From: Rhodophyticola porphyridii
GTDB taxonomy: Bacteria > Pseudomonadota > Alphaproteobacteria > Rhodobacterales > Rhodobacteraceae
Reading direction: 5' to 3'
DNA length: 64,000 nucleotides
NCBI RefSeq assembly: GCF_003688285.1
Contig: NZ_RCNT01000005.1
Location: 135,106 to 199,105, forward strand
In this document: piece by piece, positions 49,457 to 58,385 of the stretch
Layout of the letters: each line of letters opens with the position of its first letter
Numbering within the stretch: the stretch's first letter is position 1
The notes under the pieces: model-generated
What the model saw: only the letters and a program-made list of their open reading frames with translations
Database searches by the model: none
What the model was told of the DNA's origin: nothing
Translations under genes and position numbers: made by a program

Positions 49457-50158
49457 ATGTCCAAATCTCCGCAAGCTTTTCGCACCATCCGCGAGGTGGC
49501 CGAATGGCTTGACGTGGCCGCCCATGTGCTGCGCTTCTGGGAAAGCAAGTTTCCACAGATAAAACCGGTCAAACGGGCCGGCGGACGGCGATATTACCGG
49601 CCCGCGGACATGGCCCTGGTCGGGGGGATCAAGGTTCTGCTGCATGAGCAGGGCCTGACCATCCGCGGGGTCAAGAAGATGATCCGCGAAGAGGGCGTGG
49701 CCCATATCGCGAGCCTGTCGCCCCCGTTCGAGGCCGCAGGTGTCGAAACGCTGAGCGGAACGCTGGTGACCGAGGAGGATCTGCAGGAGGATGCCGCCGC
49801 CGGCCCCGCTGGCGAGACGGAGGCCGAGGATGCCGCGCCAGAGGCGAAGCAGGTGACGGACACAACCCCTGCCCCTGCGGAATTGCCGCTTGAAGAGACC
49901 GAGGCTGAACCGGGCCCCGAGCCGGAGCCTGAGCCCGTGGCGGCGCAAAGCCCGGAGACGGCCAGGGCGCCCGAGCCCGCCGCCGAGGCCGATTCGCCCC
50001 ACGCCGCCCCCGCCGGGCAGGTGGATCATGTCGCCCATCTCCGCGACCTTGTGGCCCGCGGCGCCGATCTGCCCGCGGATCGCCGCCAGGCGCTTGGCCC
50101 GGCGCTGGCCCGGTTGCAGGCTCTGCGCGACAGGATGGCCGGCGCTCCGCCGGCTTGA
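49457..50158 (+). CDS. MerR-family regulator with acidic/proline-rich tail
   Basis: This 233-residue protein has the N-terminal MerR winged helix ([23 protein letters not shown]) and the [19 protein letters not shown] wing. A long low-complexity tail rich in Glu, Ala and Pro follows (about 115-190), and then a short conserved helical end ([17 protein letters not shown]). It lies directly after ihfA, an arrangement common in this group. I see no ligand-binding or metal domain. It is probably a core regulator of unknown target. Confidence 0.85.
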   Translation: MSKSPQAFRTIREVAEWLDVAAHVLRFWESKFPQIKPVKRAGGRRYYRPADMALVGGIKVLLHEQGLTIRGVKKMIREEGVAHIASLSPPFEAAGVETLSGTLVTEEDLQEDAAAGPAGETEAEDAAPEAKQVTDTTPAPAELPLEETEAEPGPEPEPEPVAAQSPETARAPEPAAEADSPHAAPAGQVDHVAHLRDLVARGADLPADRRQALGPALARLQALRDRMAGAPPA

Positions 50159-50238
50159 GACCGGTCCCCGCCCCCGCCGATGACCGCTCCTGTTTCAAGC
50201 TTGCACGTCCTCGCAAAATCGCTAGAAGGGCGGGACGT

Positions 50239-50315
50239 CGGGCTATGGCGCAGCCTGGTAGCGCGTCCGTCTGGGGGACGGAAGGTCGCAGGTTCGAGTC
50301 CTGCTAGCCCGACCA
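50239..50315 (+). tRNA. tRNA-Pro (anticodon GGG)
   Basis: The sequence folds into a full cloverleaf. The acceptor stem CGGGCTA pairs with TAGCCCG. The anticodon stem TCCGT/ACGGA holds the loop CTGGGGG with anticodon GGG. The T arm is GCAGG-TTCGAGT-CCTGC, and the encoded CCA end is at 50313-50315. C1-G72 fits bacterial tRNA-Pro. It should read CCC and CCU. A rho-independent terminator follows 7 bases later. Confidence 0.97.
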
Positions 50316-50322
50316 TTTCAAG

Positions 50323-50358
50323 AACCGCCCGGGCCCGTTTGGGCGGGGCGGTTTTTTT
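50323..50358 (+). terminator. Rho-independent terminator of the tRNA-Pro gene
   Basis: AACCGCCC (50323-50330) pairs with GGGCGGTT (50346-50353), with further G-C pairing inside, and the right arm runs into seven T (50352-50358). dcd begins 22 bases after it. Confidence 0.85.
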
Positions 50359-50380
50359 GATGGCTGAAAAGGGGGCCGTT

Positions 50381-51457
50381 ATGATGCAAGGCGTTCTGCC
50401 CGACCACGTGATCCGGGCGATGATCGACCGGCGGGAGATTGCCGCCGTCATTCCCCCGACCGCGGACCAGATCCAGCCGGCCAGTCTCGACCTGCGCCTT
50501 GGCACCACCGCCTATCGTGTGCGCGCGTCCTTTCTGGCGGGCGACGGGACGACGGTGGCGGCACGGCTGAACGAGTTCGAGATGCACCGGGTCGATCTGA
50601 CCCCGGGCGCGGTTCTGGAAAAGGGCTGCGTCTATGTGGTGCCCTTGATGGAGGAACTGGCGCTGCCCGATGATATGAGTGCGGTGGCCAATGCCAAGAG
50701 CTCCACCGGACGGCTTGACCTGCTGACCCGCACGATCACCGATGGCGGCGTGGAGTTCGACCGGATCGGCCCGGGCTATAACGGCCCGCTCTATGCGGAG
50801 ATCTGCCCGCGCTCCTTCAGTGTGCTGGTCCGCCCCGGGATGCGGCTCAACCAGATCCGGTTCCGGCAGGGACAGGCCGTGCTGAGCGATGACGACCTGC
50901 GCGCGCGCCATGCGGAAAGCCCGCTGGTCTCGGGGGTTGCGGTGATCGACGAGGGGCTCGGTTTTTCCGTCGATCTGAAACCGGATACCGGCGATCTGGT
51001 GGGCTACCGGGCCAAACCGCATACCGGCGTGATCGATCTGGACAATATCGGTGGCTATGATCCGGCCGATTTCTGGGAAGAGGTGCGCACGGACGAGGCC
51101 CGTATCATTCTGGACCCCGGTGCGTTCTACATTCTCGTGAGCCGGGAGGCGGTGACGATCCCGCCCGATTGCGCCGCCGAGATGTCCCCCTATCTGGCGA
51201 TGGTCGGCGAGTTCCGCGTGCATTACGCGGGTTTCTTCGATCCCGGTTTCGGCCATGCGGAGGCGGGCGGCGCGGGCGCGCGCGGCGTGCTGGAGGTGCG
51301 GTGCCACGAGGCGCCTTTCGTGCTGGAACACGGGCAGGTCGTCGGGCGTCTGGTCTATGAGAAGATGGCGTCCCTGCCGGAGCGGCTATACGGCGCCGAT
51401 CTGGCCTCCAACTATCAGGGTCAGGGGCTGAAACTCTCCAAGCATTTCAGGATGTAG
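50381..51457 (+). CDS. dcd: 2'-deoxycytidine 5'-triphosphate deaminase, long (duplicated-fold) type
   Basis: This 358-residue protein deaminates dCTP to dUTP for thymidylate synthesis. It is about twice the length of E. coli Dcd and has two dUTPase-like folds. The first carries AVANAKSSTGRLDLLTRT and the LYAEICPRSFSVLVRPG block. The second has DCAAEMSPYLAMVGEFRVHYAGFFDPGFG. This long form is known in alphaproteobacteria. I chose the ATG at 50381, which lies just after AGGGGG. An ATG at 50360 lies against the tRNA terminator. Confidence 0.9.
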   Translation: MMQGVLPDHVIRAMIDRREIAAVIPPTADQIQPASLDLRLGTTAYRVRASFLAGDGTTVAARLNEFEMHRVDLTPGAVLEKGCVYVVPLMEELALPDDMSAVANAKSSTGRLDLLTRTITDGGVEFDRIGPGYNGPLYAEICPRSFSVLVRPGMRLNQIRFRQGQAVLSDDDLRARHAESPLVSGVAVIDEGLGFSVDLKPDTGDLVGYRAKPHTGVIDLDNIGGYDPADFWEEVRTDEARIILDPGAFYILVSREAVTIPPDCAAEMSPYLAMVGEFRVHYAGFFDPGFGHAEAGGAGARGVLEVRCHEAPFVLEHGQVVGRLVYEKMASLPERLYGADLASNYQGQGLKLSKHFRM

Positions 51458-51475
51458 TGTGCCCTGCGCGCCCTT

Positions 51476-52672
51476 TCAGCCGGTCAGCAGCGTGGAGTAA
51501 TACATCAACCCATGCCGCGTCAGTTCATCGGAGGCCGGGGCCCAGACGGCGTTGAAGGCGATGGGATCGAGCCCCGCCGCCGCCCCGATCTGGCTCAGGT
51601 TGGCCCGGCCCGTGACATGACGCAGGCAACGGGCGGCCATGGCGGACACCGGCAGTTCCATCTTTTCGCCCGCCAATGTCACCGGCACCACGCCTTTCCG
51701 GGTGATCACATCGGCGAGTTTGGACCCGGACACGCCCTTGAGATGGGGCACCGCGCCGGGGCCCGGCCGCGCCACCCGTCCGGCCGCGTTATGGGCGGCA
51801 TAGACCACATGGGTCTTGATCGTGCCGCGCAGCTTCTCGGCAAGCTCCATCCGCGCCAGATCGTCCATCCCCACAATCAGACGCGGATCGCCGACGATGG
51901 GCCCCGGATCGTAGAGATGGGCCTGCGGGCTGCCGACCAGTTCCAGCCCCGCCGCGCCGAGCGTTTCGACGAGCTGGCGGATCGTATAGGGCCTGTCCTG
52001 CCCGTGCAAAAGTAAATCGTAGAAGCCCGCATCGCCCTCCAGATGGTCGCCCAGATGCGGATTGCGCTTGAACGGATGGCCCTCGGGCAGGCGGGCGAAG
52101 ATAGCCCGGGCCTGACGCAGCCTGTCGCGCGGACTGCCCTGCAACAGAGCGCCGAACGCCTCTTGCAGGGGATAGACCCCGGCGCGCCCGTAAGGCGCAT
52201 AAACCATCATCCCGATCCCGCCGCCATCGGCCAGCGCCGCGCCAAGCGCGTCGAAGCCAAGCTGCGGCTCGGGCAAATGATGCAGCACGCCGCAGCAATC
52301 GATATAGTCGAACGGTCCGTATTGCGCCGCATCGAGAAGCGATGCGGTGTGGAAGGCGATGCCGCGCAGGCCCCGCGCCCTGGCCCGCGCCTCGGCCACG
52401 CGGCGCGCGGCGGCGGACAGGTCAAGATAGGTTATCTCATAAGGTTTTCCGGCACTTGTGAGCGTTTGTGCAAGTTGGATCAGCGCGTCTCCCGTACCCC
52501 CACCGGCCACCAGAACGCGAAAGCTGCGCGACCAGTCGCGCTGTCCGGCGAACAGGAAGTGGTCAATCTCCAGCGGATGGCTGGGCGAGCCGGTGATCAG
52601 CCGCTTCTTCTCATCCTCCGGGTCACGATGGGGATAGGGATAGGCGTCGTATTGGGCGGCGATATCATCCAT
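51476..52672 (-). CDS. Class I SAM-dependent methyltransferase with C-terminal extension
   Basis: This 398-residue protein begins MDDIAAQYDAYPYPHRDPEDEK. Its SAM-binding domain is in residues 50-180, with motif I VLVAGGGTGDALI, motif II YLDLSAAARRVA and motif IV FDYIDCCGVLHHL. A 200-residue C-terminal extension (about 200-398) has no domain I recognise. It overlaps the DUF3445 gene in TGATG and is probably co-expressed with it. The substrate is unknown. Confidence 0.82.
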   Translation of the reverse strand: MDDIAAQYDAYPYPHRDPEDEKKRLITGSPSHPLEIDHFLFAGQRDWSRSFRVLVAGGGTGDALIQLAQTLTSAGKPYEITYLDLSAAARRVAEARARARGLRGIAFHTASLLDAAQYGPFDYIDCCGVLHHLPEPQLGFDALGAALADGGGIGMMVYAPYGRAGVYPLQEAFGALLQGSPRDRLRQARAIFARLPEGHPFKRNPHLGDHLEGDAGFYDLLLHGQDRPYTIRQLVETLGAAGLELVGSPQAHLYDPGPIVGDPRLIVGMDDLARMELAEKLRGTIKTHVVYAAHNAAGRVARPGPGAVPHLKGVSGSKLADVITRKGVVPVTLAGEKMELPVSAMAARCLRHVTGRANLSQIGAAAGLDPIAFNAVWAPASDELTRHGLMYYSTLLTG

Positions 52673-53466
52673 CAGGTTCGCCCTTCATACTCGATCGGAT
52701 AGGTCTTGAGCGTGGCCAGTTGGGCCGCGGTCAGGGACGCGAAGGGCAACACCCATGTATGGATGGAAAACACCACCGCCCCGGTGTCCCACAGCCGCAA
52801 TATGCATTGCCGTTCCGAGCGCAGGTAGTCCGGTCGCTCCGCCGGGGCGACGCGCGGCTGCAGCTCGGTTCTGGGGTGATAGAGCGTCGGGTCCGCGTAG
52901 AGCAGCGCGTTCTGCCGCCAGAGCGGGCGTTCGGGGTGAACCCTGTCGAACAGGCGCTGCACGCGAGGTGCCATATCCGCGTCATAGACGGAAACCGGGG
53001 CGTGGATACGGCTGAGCGGGTGGCCGATCTTCTCGGCCAGTGTCCAGCTTGCCGGAAAGCAGAGCGCCGCGGCGGTCAGCACATGCTCGGGCGCGCCATC
53101 CGGTTTTTCCAGAATGCACAGATCCTCCTGCACCAGCCGGGCGGCGGTCAGAAGCGGCGGCCCATCAAGCCGCACGGTCACCCCGTCCGGGCGGGTCACC
53201 TGCCCTGCCGCGCGCCCGTAACCGGGGCCCAGATGGGCGAGGATCAGCGCCAGAAGCTCCGCCGCGGGCGCATCGGACGGGCCTGGCGCCAGCACTTCCG
53301 CACGGCGTTCGCTCAGCAACCGGTCCCGCGCGGCCATCTGCCCGGCGAAGGCGTCATCCACCACCAGCCAGTCGGTCATCTTCAGCGGCTGCACCCCAGG
53401 AAGGCGGCGGCTCGCTTCGGTCATCCAGGGCGCAAAAGGCAGGGTCTTCTGAAAGATGTGTTCCAA
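52672..53466 (-). CDS. Heme-dependent oxidative N-demethylase family protein (DUF3445)
   Basis: This protein, about 264 residues, matches the DUF3445 family. Characteristic stretches are LPFAPWM and RLPGVQPL, QEDLCILEKPDG, CFPASWTLAEKIGHPLSRIHAPV and the final RSERQCILRLWDTGAVVFSIHTWVLP. Family members bind heme through a PAS-like fold. One known member is the heme subunit of dimethylamine monooxygenase. The other Dmm subunits are absent here. I chose the TTG start at 53466, about 6 bases after GGAAAGG. An in-frame ATG at 53532 would leave only 19 bases to the divergent dddP start. Confidence 0.85.
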   Translation of the reverse strand: MEHIFQKTLPFAPWMTEASRRLPGVQPLKMTDWLVVDDAFAGQMAARDRLLSERRAEVLAPGPSDAPAAELLALILAHLGPGYGRAAGQVTRPDGVTVRLDGPPLLTAARLVQEDLCILEKPDGAPEHVLTAAALCFPASWTLAEKIGHPLSRIHAPVSVYDADMAPRVQRLFDRVHPERPLWRQNALLYADPTLYHPRTELQPRVAPAERPDYLRSERQCILRLWDTGAVVFSIHTWVLPFASLTAAQLATLKTYPIEYEGRT

Positions 53467-53551
53467 ATCCGACCTTTCCGGTGCCGCGTTCTGGCGCGAT
53501 GGGCCCGTCGCGGGCCCGCAGGCTGGCCCCATGGTGGCAAGGACGCCCGAG

Positions 53552-54895
53552 ATGAATGAAGCCTATCGACCGCCCAAGCGCAAGATCGACCCCGGCAAGG
53601 GCCCTGCCCTGCCGGACGGCACGCCGAACGACAATGACCGGGTTGAGATCGGCCCGACGATGCTGGCCTATCGCGAATGGGAGGCGGCGGGGCTGACACT
53701 GCCGGATCTGGCCGCGATGCGGGCCTACAGACTGCAACGGCTCGTGGAGAAGCTGGCGGAGCGGGCGTATGGCGGGCTGCTGATGTTCGACCCGCTGAAC
53801 ATTCGCTACGCGACCGATTCGACCTCGATGCAGCTCTGGAACACCCATAATCCGTTTCGCGCCTGTCTCGTCACGGCGGATGGGTACATGGTGCTGTGGG
53901 ACTACAAGAATTCGCCGTTTCTGGCCGATCACAACCCGCTGGTGCGCGAAACCCGCTCCGGCGCGTCGATGTTCTATTTCTCCGCCGGGGATCGGACAAG
54001 CGAGGCGGCCGAAGGGTTCGCGGCCCAGGTGGCGGAGGTGATGGCGGCCCATGCCGGGCGCAACAGGCGGCTGGCGGTGGACAAGATCATGCTGAAAGGC
54101 GCCCGGGCGCTGGAGCGGGCCGGGTTCGAGATTTTCGAGGGCGAGGAGGTGACCGAGAAGGCCCGTGTGCTCAAGGGCCCCGACGAGATCCTCGCCATGC
54201 GCTGCGCCGCCCATGCCTGCGAGGTTGCGATGGCCGAGATGGAGGTCGCCTGTGCCCCGGGGCTGAGCGAGGATGAGATCTGGGCGGTGCTGCATGCCGA
54301 GAATATCAGGCGCGGCGGCGAATGGATCGAAACGCGGTTGCTGGCCTCGGGCCCGCGCACCAACCCGTGGTTCCAGGAATGCGGGCCGCGGGTGGTGCAG
54401 AACAACGAGATCGTGGCCTTCGACACCGACCTGATCGGCAGCTATGGCATCTGCGTCGATATCAGCCGCACATGGTGGGTGGGCGACGGCACCCCGCGCC
54501 CCGACATGATCGCGGCGATGCAGCATGCCCATGAGCATATCATGACCAACAAGGAGATGCTGAAACCGGGCGTGTCGTTCCGGGACCTGACCTTCGGCGG
54601 CCATCAGCTGGACCGGAAATACGTGGCGCGGCAGTATTCCTGCCGGTTTCACGGGGTCGGGCTTTGCGATGAATGGCCGCTCATCGCGTATCCGGAGAGC
54701 ATAGACGAGGGCGCCTTCGACTATCATCTGGAAGCGGGGATGACGCTGTGCGTGGAAGCGTTGGTGGGCGAAGAAGGCGGAGATTTCTGCATCAAGCTGG
54801 AGGATCAGGTGCTGGTGACAGAAGACGGGTACGAGGATCTGACCCGGTATCCGTTTGACGAACGCCTGATGGGGCTGAGCGGCGGTTCGGCATAA
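53552..54895 (+). CDS. dddP: Dimethylsulfoniopropionate (DMSP) lyase DddP
   Basis: This 447-residue M24-fold enzyme is very like DddP, which splits DMSP into dimethyl sulfide and acrylate. Metal and catalytic residues are all present: D291 and D293 (FDTDLIG), D303 (CVDISR), H367 (RFHGVGLCDEWP), E402 (CVEALV) and E417 (IKLEDQV). These are four positions before the published Ruegeria numbering (from memory). The N-terminal GPTMLAYREWEAAGL and the substrate-binding block LMFDPLNIRYATDSTSMQLWN match too. I chose the ATG at 53552. It is divergent from a DUF3445 gene and has no dddT-type DMSP transporter nearby. Confidence 0.93.
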   Translation: MNEAYRPPKRKIDPGKGPALPDGTPNDNDRVEIGPTMLAYREWEAAGLTLPDLAAMRAYRLQRLVEKLAERAYGGLLMFDPLNIRYATDSTSMQLWNTHNPFRACLVTADGYMVLWDYKNSPFLADHNPLVRETRSGASMFYFSAGDRTSEAAEGFAAQVAEVMAAHAGRNRRLAVDKIMLKGARALERAGFEIFEGEEVTEKARVLKGPDEILAMRCAAHACEVAMAEMEVACAPGLSEDEIWAVLHAENIRRGGEWIETRLLASGPRTNPWFQECGPRVVQNNEIVAFDTDLIGSYGICVDISRTWWVGDGTPRPDMIAAMQHAHEHIMTNKEMLKPGVSFRDLTFGGHQLDRKYVARQYSCRFHGVGLCDEWPLIAYPESIDEGAFDYHLEAGMTLCVEALVGEEGGDFCIKLEDQVLVTEDGYEDLTRYPFDERLMGLSGGSA

Positions 54896-55184
54896 GCGAT
54901 GAAAGGCTGAGGCGCGGGCCTTTTCGGGCCGTGGCTGGGCGCGCGATACCGGCGGAGAATCGCCCCCGACTGCAATCGGCCCCGTAGAGCCGGATCCGCC
55001 GCCGGATGCGGGAAAACGGGGGTGCATTGCCCGTAGCCGCGCGGCGCGGGCATTCGAAACGCCACGGAATTGTCACGCATTGCCTGCGTTCCATGCACAA
55101 GGCCGTGAGATCACCGAGAGCAAGCTTGCGGCAGACCGTCTGTGGACCACATGCTGAATGGTGCACAAAGGAGCCCGTGTCCCC

Positions 55185-56417
55185 ATGCCAACAGAGCGCT
55201 TCACCTTCCCCGGCCACGGGGGTCATGACCTGTCTGCGCGGCTGGACCTGCCGGACGGGCCGCATCTGGCGACGGCGCTGATGGCGCATTGCTTCACCTG
55301 CGGCAAGGACATTCCGGCCGCGCGGCGCATCTCCGCCCGGTTGGCGGCGATGGGTTTTGCGGTTCTGCGCTTCGATTTCACCGGGCTGGGCCATTCCGGC
55401 GGCGAGTTCGAAAACACCTCCTTCACCTCGAATGTGAGCGACCTGCTGGCCGCCGCCGACGCGCTGAAAGCGCGCGGCATGGCGCCTGCGCTTCTGATCG
55501 GCCATTCGCTTGGCGGCGCGGCGGTGCTGCGAGGGGCGGGCCGGATCGACAGTGTGAAGGCCGTGGCTACCATCGGCGCGCCGTTCGATCCGGGCCATGT
55601 GACACATAACTTCGGCGACGCGCTGGACAGGATCGCGGCCGATGGCGTGGGCGAGGTGAACCTTGGCGGGCGGCCGGTCAGGATCGGACAGCATTTTGTC
55701 GAGGATGTGAAGGCGGAGAATATTGCGCCCGCAATTTCAAAGCTCAACAAGGCGTTGTTGATTCTTCATGCGCCGCGTGACGAGATCGTGGGGATCGAAA
55801 ACGCCACGCAGATCTTCGTTGCCGCGAAACACCCCAAAAGCTTCGTGACACTAGACGGCGCCGATCATCTGGTCAGCCGGGCCGAAGACGCGGAATACGC
55901 CGCCGATGTGATCGCTGCATGGGTCGGGCGCTACGTCGACCTGCGCCCGCCCGCGCCACCCCCCGGCGCACCCGAGGGCATCACGCGGGTGAGCGAGGCA
56001 GGCCCGGACGGTTTCCTGCAAGACATTCAGGCCGGCCCGTTCCACCACGCCTATGCCGACGAGCCGCTAAGCTATGGCGGGACCAACCGGGGCATGACAC
56101 CCTACCAGTTCCTTGCCGCGGGTCTGGGCGCCTGCACGTCGATGACCATTCGGATGTATGCACGGCGCAAGAAATGGCCGCTGGACCACGTGGCCGTGGA
56201 CGTGACCCACAACCGGATGCACGGGCAGGACGCCGCGGGCCCCGCGATGCCGCTGGATCATTTCACACGGGCGATCACGCTCAGCGGCGATCTGGATACC
56301 GACCAGCGTCTGCGGCTTCTGGAGATCGCCGATAAATGCCCTGTTCACAAGAGCCTGGAGCAAAGTGCTAAGATTTCGACGGAGCTTGTCCAAGTGGAAG
56401 AAGCGGCGTTGACTTGA
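55185..56417 (+). CDS. Alpha/beta hydrolase - OsmC fusion protein
   Basis: This 410-residue protein fuses an N-terminal alpha/beta hydrolase (about 1-240, nucleophile in LIGHSLGGAAV and a late acid/His pair) to a C-terminal OsmC-type peroxidase domain (about 275-410). The OsmC part shows GLGACTSMTIRMYARRKKWPL and the second cysteine in EIADKCPVHKSLE, both needed for thiol-based reduction of organic hydroperoxides. The fused form is known in Proteobacteria. I chose the ATG at 55185, 10 bases after AAGGAG. The 3' end overlaps the Lrp gene by 50 bases. Confidence 0.9.
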   Translation: MPTERFTFPGHGGHDLSARLDLPDGPHLATALMAHCFTCGKDIPAARRISARLAAMGFAVLRFDFTGLGHSGGEFENTSFTSNVSDLLAAADALKARGMAPALLIGHSLGGAAVLRGAGRIDSVKAVATIGAPFDPGHVTHNFGDALDRIAADGVGEVNLGGRPVRIGQHFVEDVKAENIAPAISKLNKALLILHAPRDEIVGIENATQIFVAAKHPKSFVTLDGADHLVSRAEDAEYAADVIAAWVGRYVDLRPPAPPPGAPEGITRVSEAGPDGFLQDIQAGPFHHAYADEPLSYGGTNRGMTPYQFLAAGLGACTSMTIRMYARRKKWPLDHVAVDVTHNRMHGQDAAGPAMPLDHFTRAITLSGDLDTDQRLRLLEIADKCPVHKSLEQSAKISTELVQVEEAALT

Positions 56418-56850
56418 TCTCCTCCATGCTCAGAAGCGCGGTCACGTTGTAGATCCGCACCTCGGAAATCAGCGCCTGATAGAACGCGTCATAGGCCCGG
56501 GCGTTGGGGACGCGCACCTTCAGGATATAGTCGATTTCACCGGCGAGGCGGTGCGCCTCCATCACCTCGGGCCGGGCCCGCAGGGCGGCTAGGAATGTCT
56601 GCTGCCACTCGGCCTCATGCTCCGACGTGCGGATCAGCACGAAGAAGCAGGCCTCCAGCCCCAGAGCCTCGGCATCGAGGATCACCGTCTGCCGACCGAT
56701 GATGCCGGCCTCCCGCAATTTGCGAATCCGGGTCCAGACCGGGGTCTTGGAGGAGCCGACCTCCCGCGCGATCTCGTCCAGAGACCGGCTCGCATCCTCC
56801 TGCAGCGCGCGTAGGATTTTCCGGTCCATCTCATCGACCTGAACAGTCAT
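56368..56850 (-). CDS. Lrp/AsnC-family transcriptional regulator
   Basis: This 160-residue regulator has the Lrp helix-turn-helix (VDEMDRKILRALQEDASRSLDEIAREVGSS) and a RAM-type C-terminal sensor domain (FLAALRARPEVMEAHRLAGEIDYILKVRV). It is divergent from the cysG sulfur-assimilation cluster, a position that suggests control of those genes. The ligand is unknown. GAAAGG precedes the ATG. Its 3' end overlaps the convergent OsmC fusion gene by 50 bases. Confidence 0.9.
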   Translation of the reverse strand: MTVQVDEMDRKILRALQEDASRSLDEIAREVGSSKTPVWTRIRKLREAGIIGRQTVILDAEALGLEACFFVLIRTSEHEAEWQQTFLAALRARPEVMEAHRLAGEIDYILKVRVPNARAYDAFYQALISEVRIYNVTALLSMEEIKSTPLLPLGQAPSKS

Positions 56851-56952
56851 TCCAAGGGCCTTTCATCGGACGAACAGGGTATCTGATCTCACTCAGGTCA
56901 TAGAACATACGTCCCTTTTCGCAAGCTCGATCTGCCATTTATCGGGAAATTA

Positions 56953-56970
56953 TTCTACCTTTGGTATGAA
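56953..56970. promoter_or_regulatory. Pseudo-palindrome between the Lrp gene and cysG, candidate operator
   Basis: TTCTACC-TTT-GGTATGAA has a perfect TACC/GGTA core around TTT with partly matching flanks. It lies 21 bases before the cysG start, in the divergent region shared with the Lrp-type regulator. Binding is inferred from position only. Confidence 0.35.
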
Positions 56971-56990
56971 AACAGCGCCTGAGGTTCGCC

Positions 56991-58385
56991 ATGCAGCATT
57001 TCCCGATCTTTCTGGCCGTCGCCGGCCGCCTCATCGTCGTCTCGGGCGGCGGCGAGGCGGCACTGGCCAAGCTGCGACTGCTGATGAAGACCGAGGCGCG
57101 CCTGTCGGTCTTCGCGTCCGATCCTGCGCCGGAGATCGACGCCTGGGCGGCGGAGGGCCGGCTGACCGTGATCCGGCGCCCGTTTGGCCCGGGCGATGCG
57201 CTCTGCGCGGCGCTTTTCTACGCCGCCAATGACGACGAGGTCGAGGATGCGCGCGTGACCGCGCTGGCCCAGGCCGATGGGGCCCTGACGAACTGGGTAG
57301 ACAATCTGGAGCGAAGCCAGTTCATCACGCCCGCCATCGTCGACCGGGATCCGGTGACCGTGGCGATCGGCACCGAGGGGGCGGCCCCGGTTCTGGCGCG
57401 CGCGATCAAATCGGATCTGGAGGCGCGCCTGCCTGTCAAGCTTGGCCTTCTGGCGCGGGTCGGCAAGGGGTTCCGCAAAGCAGCGGAGGCACTGCCCATG
57501 GGACGCGCCCGGCGCGACTTCTGGGCGGAGTATTACTTCAAGTCCGGACCGGAAGCCGCTGATAAAAGGGGTGAAGAAGGCGCCCTGGAAAATCTTGAAA
57601 CCCTGCTTTCCGACCATCTGACGCGCAAGGCCCAGCCGGGCCGCGTGGCGCTGGTGGGCGCAGGCCCCGGCGATCCGGAACTCTTGACGCTGAAGGCCCG
57701 CCGCGCCTTGGACGAGGCCGATGTGGTGATCTACGACCGGCTTGTCGCGCCGGAAATTCTGGAACTCGCCAGGCGCGAAGCGGTGCTGATCAATGCCGGC
57801 AAAGAGGGGTTCGGCCCATCCATGTCGCAGCAGGACATCTGCGGCTTGATCATCCGGCACGCGGCCGACGGCGCCTATGTGGTCCGCCTGAAATCCGGCG
57901 ACCCCACGATCTATGGCCGTCTCGATGAAGAGATCGAGGCGCTTGAGGCCGCGGGCGTTCCATGGTCGGTGGTTCCCGGGATCACCGCCGCCTCGGCCGC
58001 GGCGGCCGGGATAGGCCAAAGCCTCACCAAGCGGGACCGCAACTCGGCGCTGCGATTTCTGACCGGTCATGACGTGCAGGGCTTTGCCGAGCATGACTGG
58101 CGCGGTCTGGCCCGGCGCGGAGAGGTGGCCGCGATCTACATGGCCAAGCGCGGGGCGCGGTTCCTGCAGGGCCGGCTGCTGATGCATGGCGCGGCCCCCG
58201 ACACGCCGGTGAGCGTGGTCGAAAACGCCTCGCGCATCGGTGCGCGGGTGCTGTCGACCACGCTGGCGCGTCTGGCTGCCGATATCGATACCGCCGCCAT
58301 GGCGGGGCCCGCGATCCTGCTTTACGGCCTGAGCCCCCGCGCCGCCGAGGCCGCCCTTCCCCATCTGCAAAAGGACCATGCCTGA
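56991..58385 (+). CDS. cysG: Siroheme synthase CysG (trifunctional)
   Basis: This 464-residue enzyme makes siroheme, the prosthetic group of sulfite reductase, from uroporphyrinogen III. The N-terminal half (about 1-205) is the precorrin-2 dehydrogenase/ferrochelatase part, with IVVSGGGEAALAKLRLL and TNWVDNLERSQFITPA. The C-terminal half (about 215-464) is the SAM-dependent methyltransferase, with VGAGPGDPELLTLKA and VVPGITAASAAAAG. Length is normal. The stop overlaps the DUF2849 gene start by one base. Confidence 0.96.
   Translation: MQHFPIFLAVAGRLIVVSGGGEAALAKLRLLMKTEARLSVFASDPAPEIDAWAAEGRLTVIRRPFGPGDALCAALFYAANDDEVEDARVTALAQADGALTNWVDNLERSQFITPAIVDRDPVTVAIGTEGAAPVLARAIKSDLEARLPVKLGLLARVGKGFRKAAEALPMGRARRDFWAEYYFKSGPEAADKRGEEGALENLETLLSDHLTRKAQPGRVALVGAGPGDPELLTLKARRALDEADVVIYDRLVAPEILELARREAVLINAGKEGFGPSMSQQDICGLIIRHAADGAYVVRLKSGDPTIYGRLDEEIEALEAAGVPWSVVPGITAASAAAAGIGQSLTKRDRNSALRFLTGHDVQGFAEHDWRGLARRGEVAAIYMAKRGARFLQGRLLMHGAAPDTPVSVVENASRIGARVLSTTLARLAADIDTAAMAGPAILLYGLSPRAAEAALPHLQKDHA

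Noticed and set aside
53354-55027. 557-codon ORF on the - strand
   Set aside because: It runs across dddP in antisense. dddP has all its catalytic residues and is clearly the real gene.
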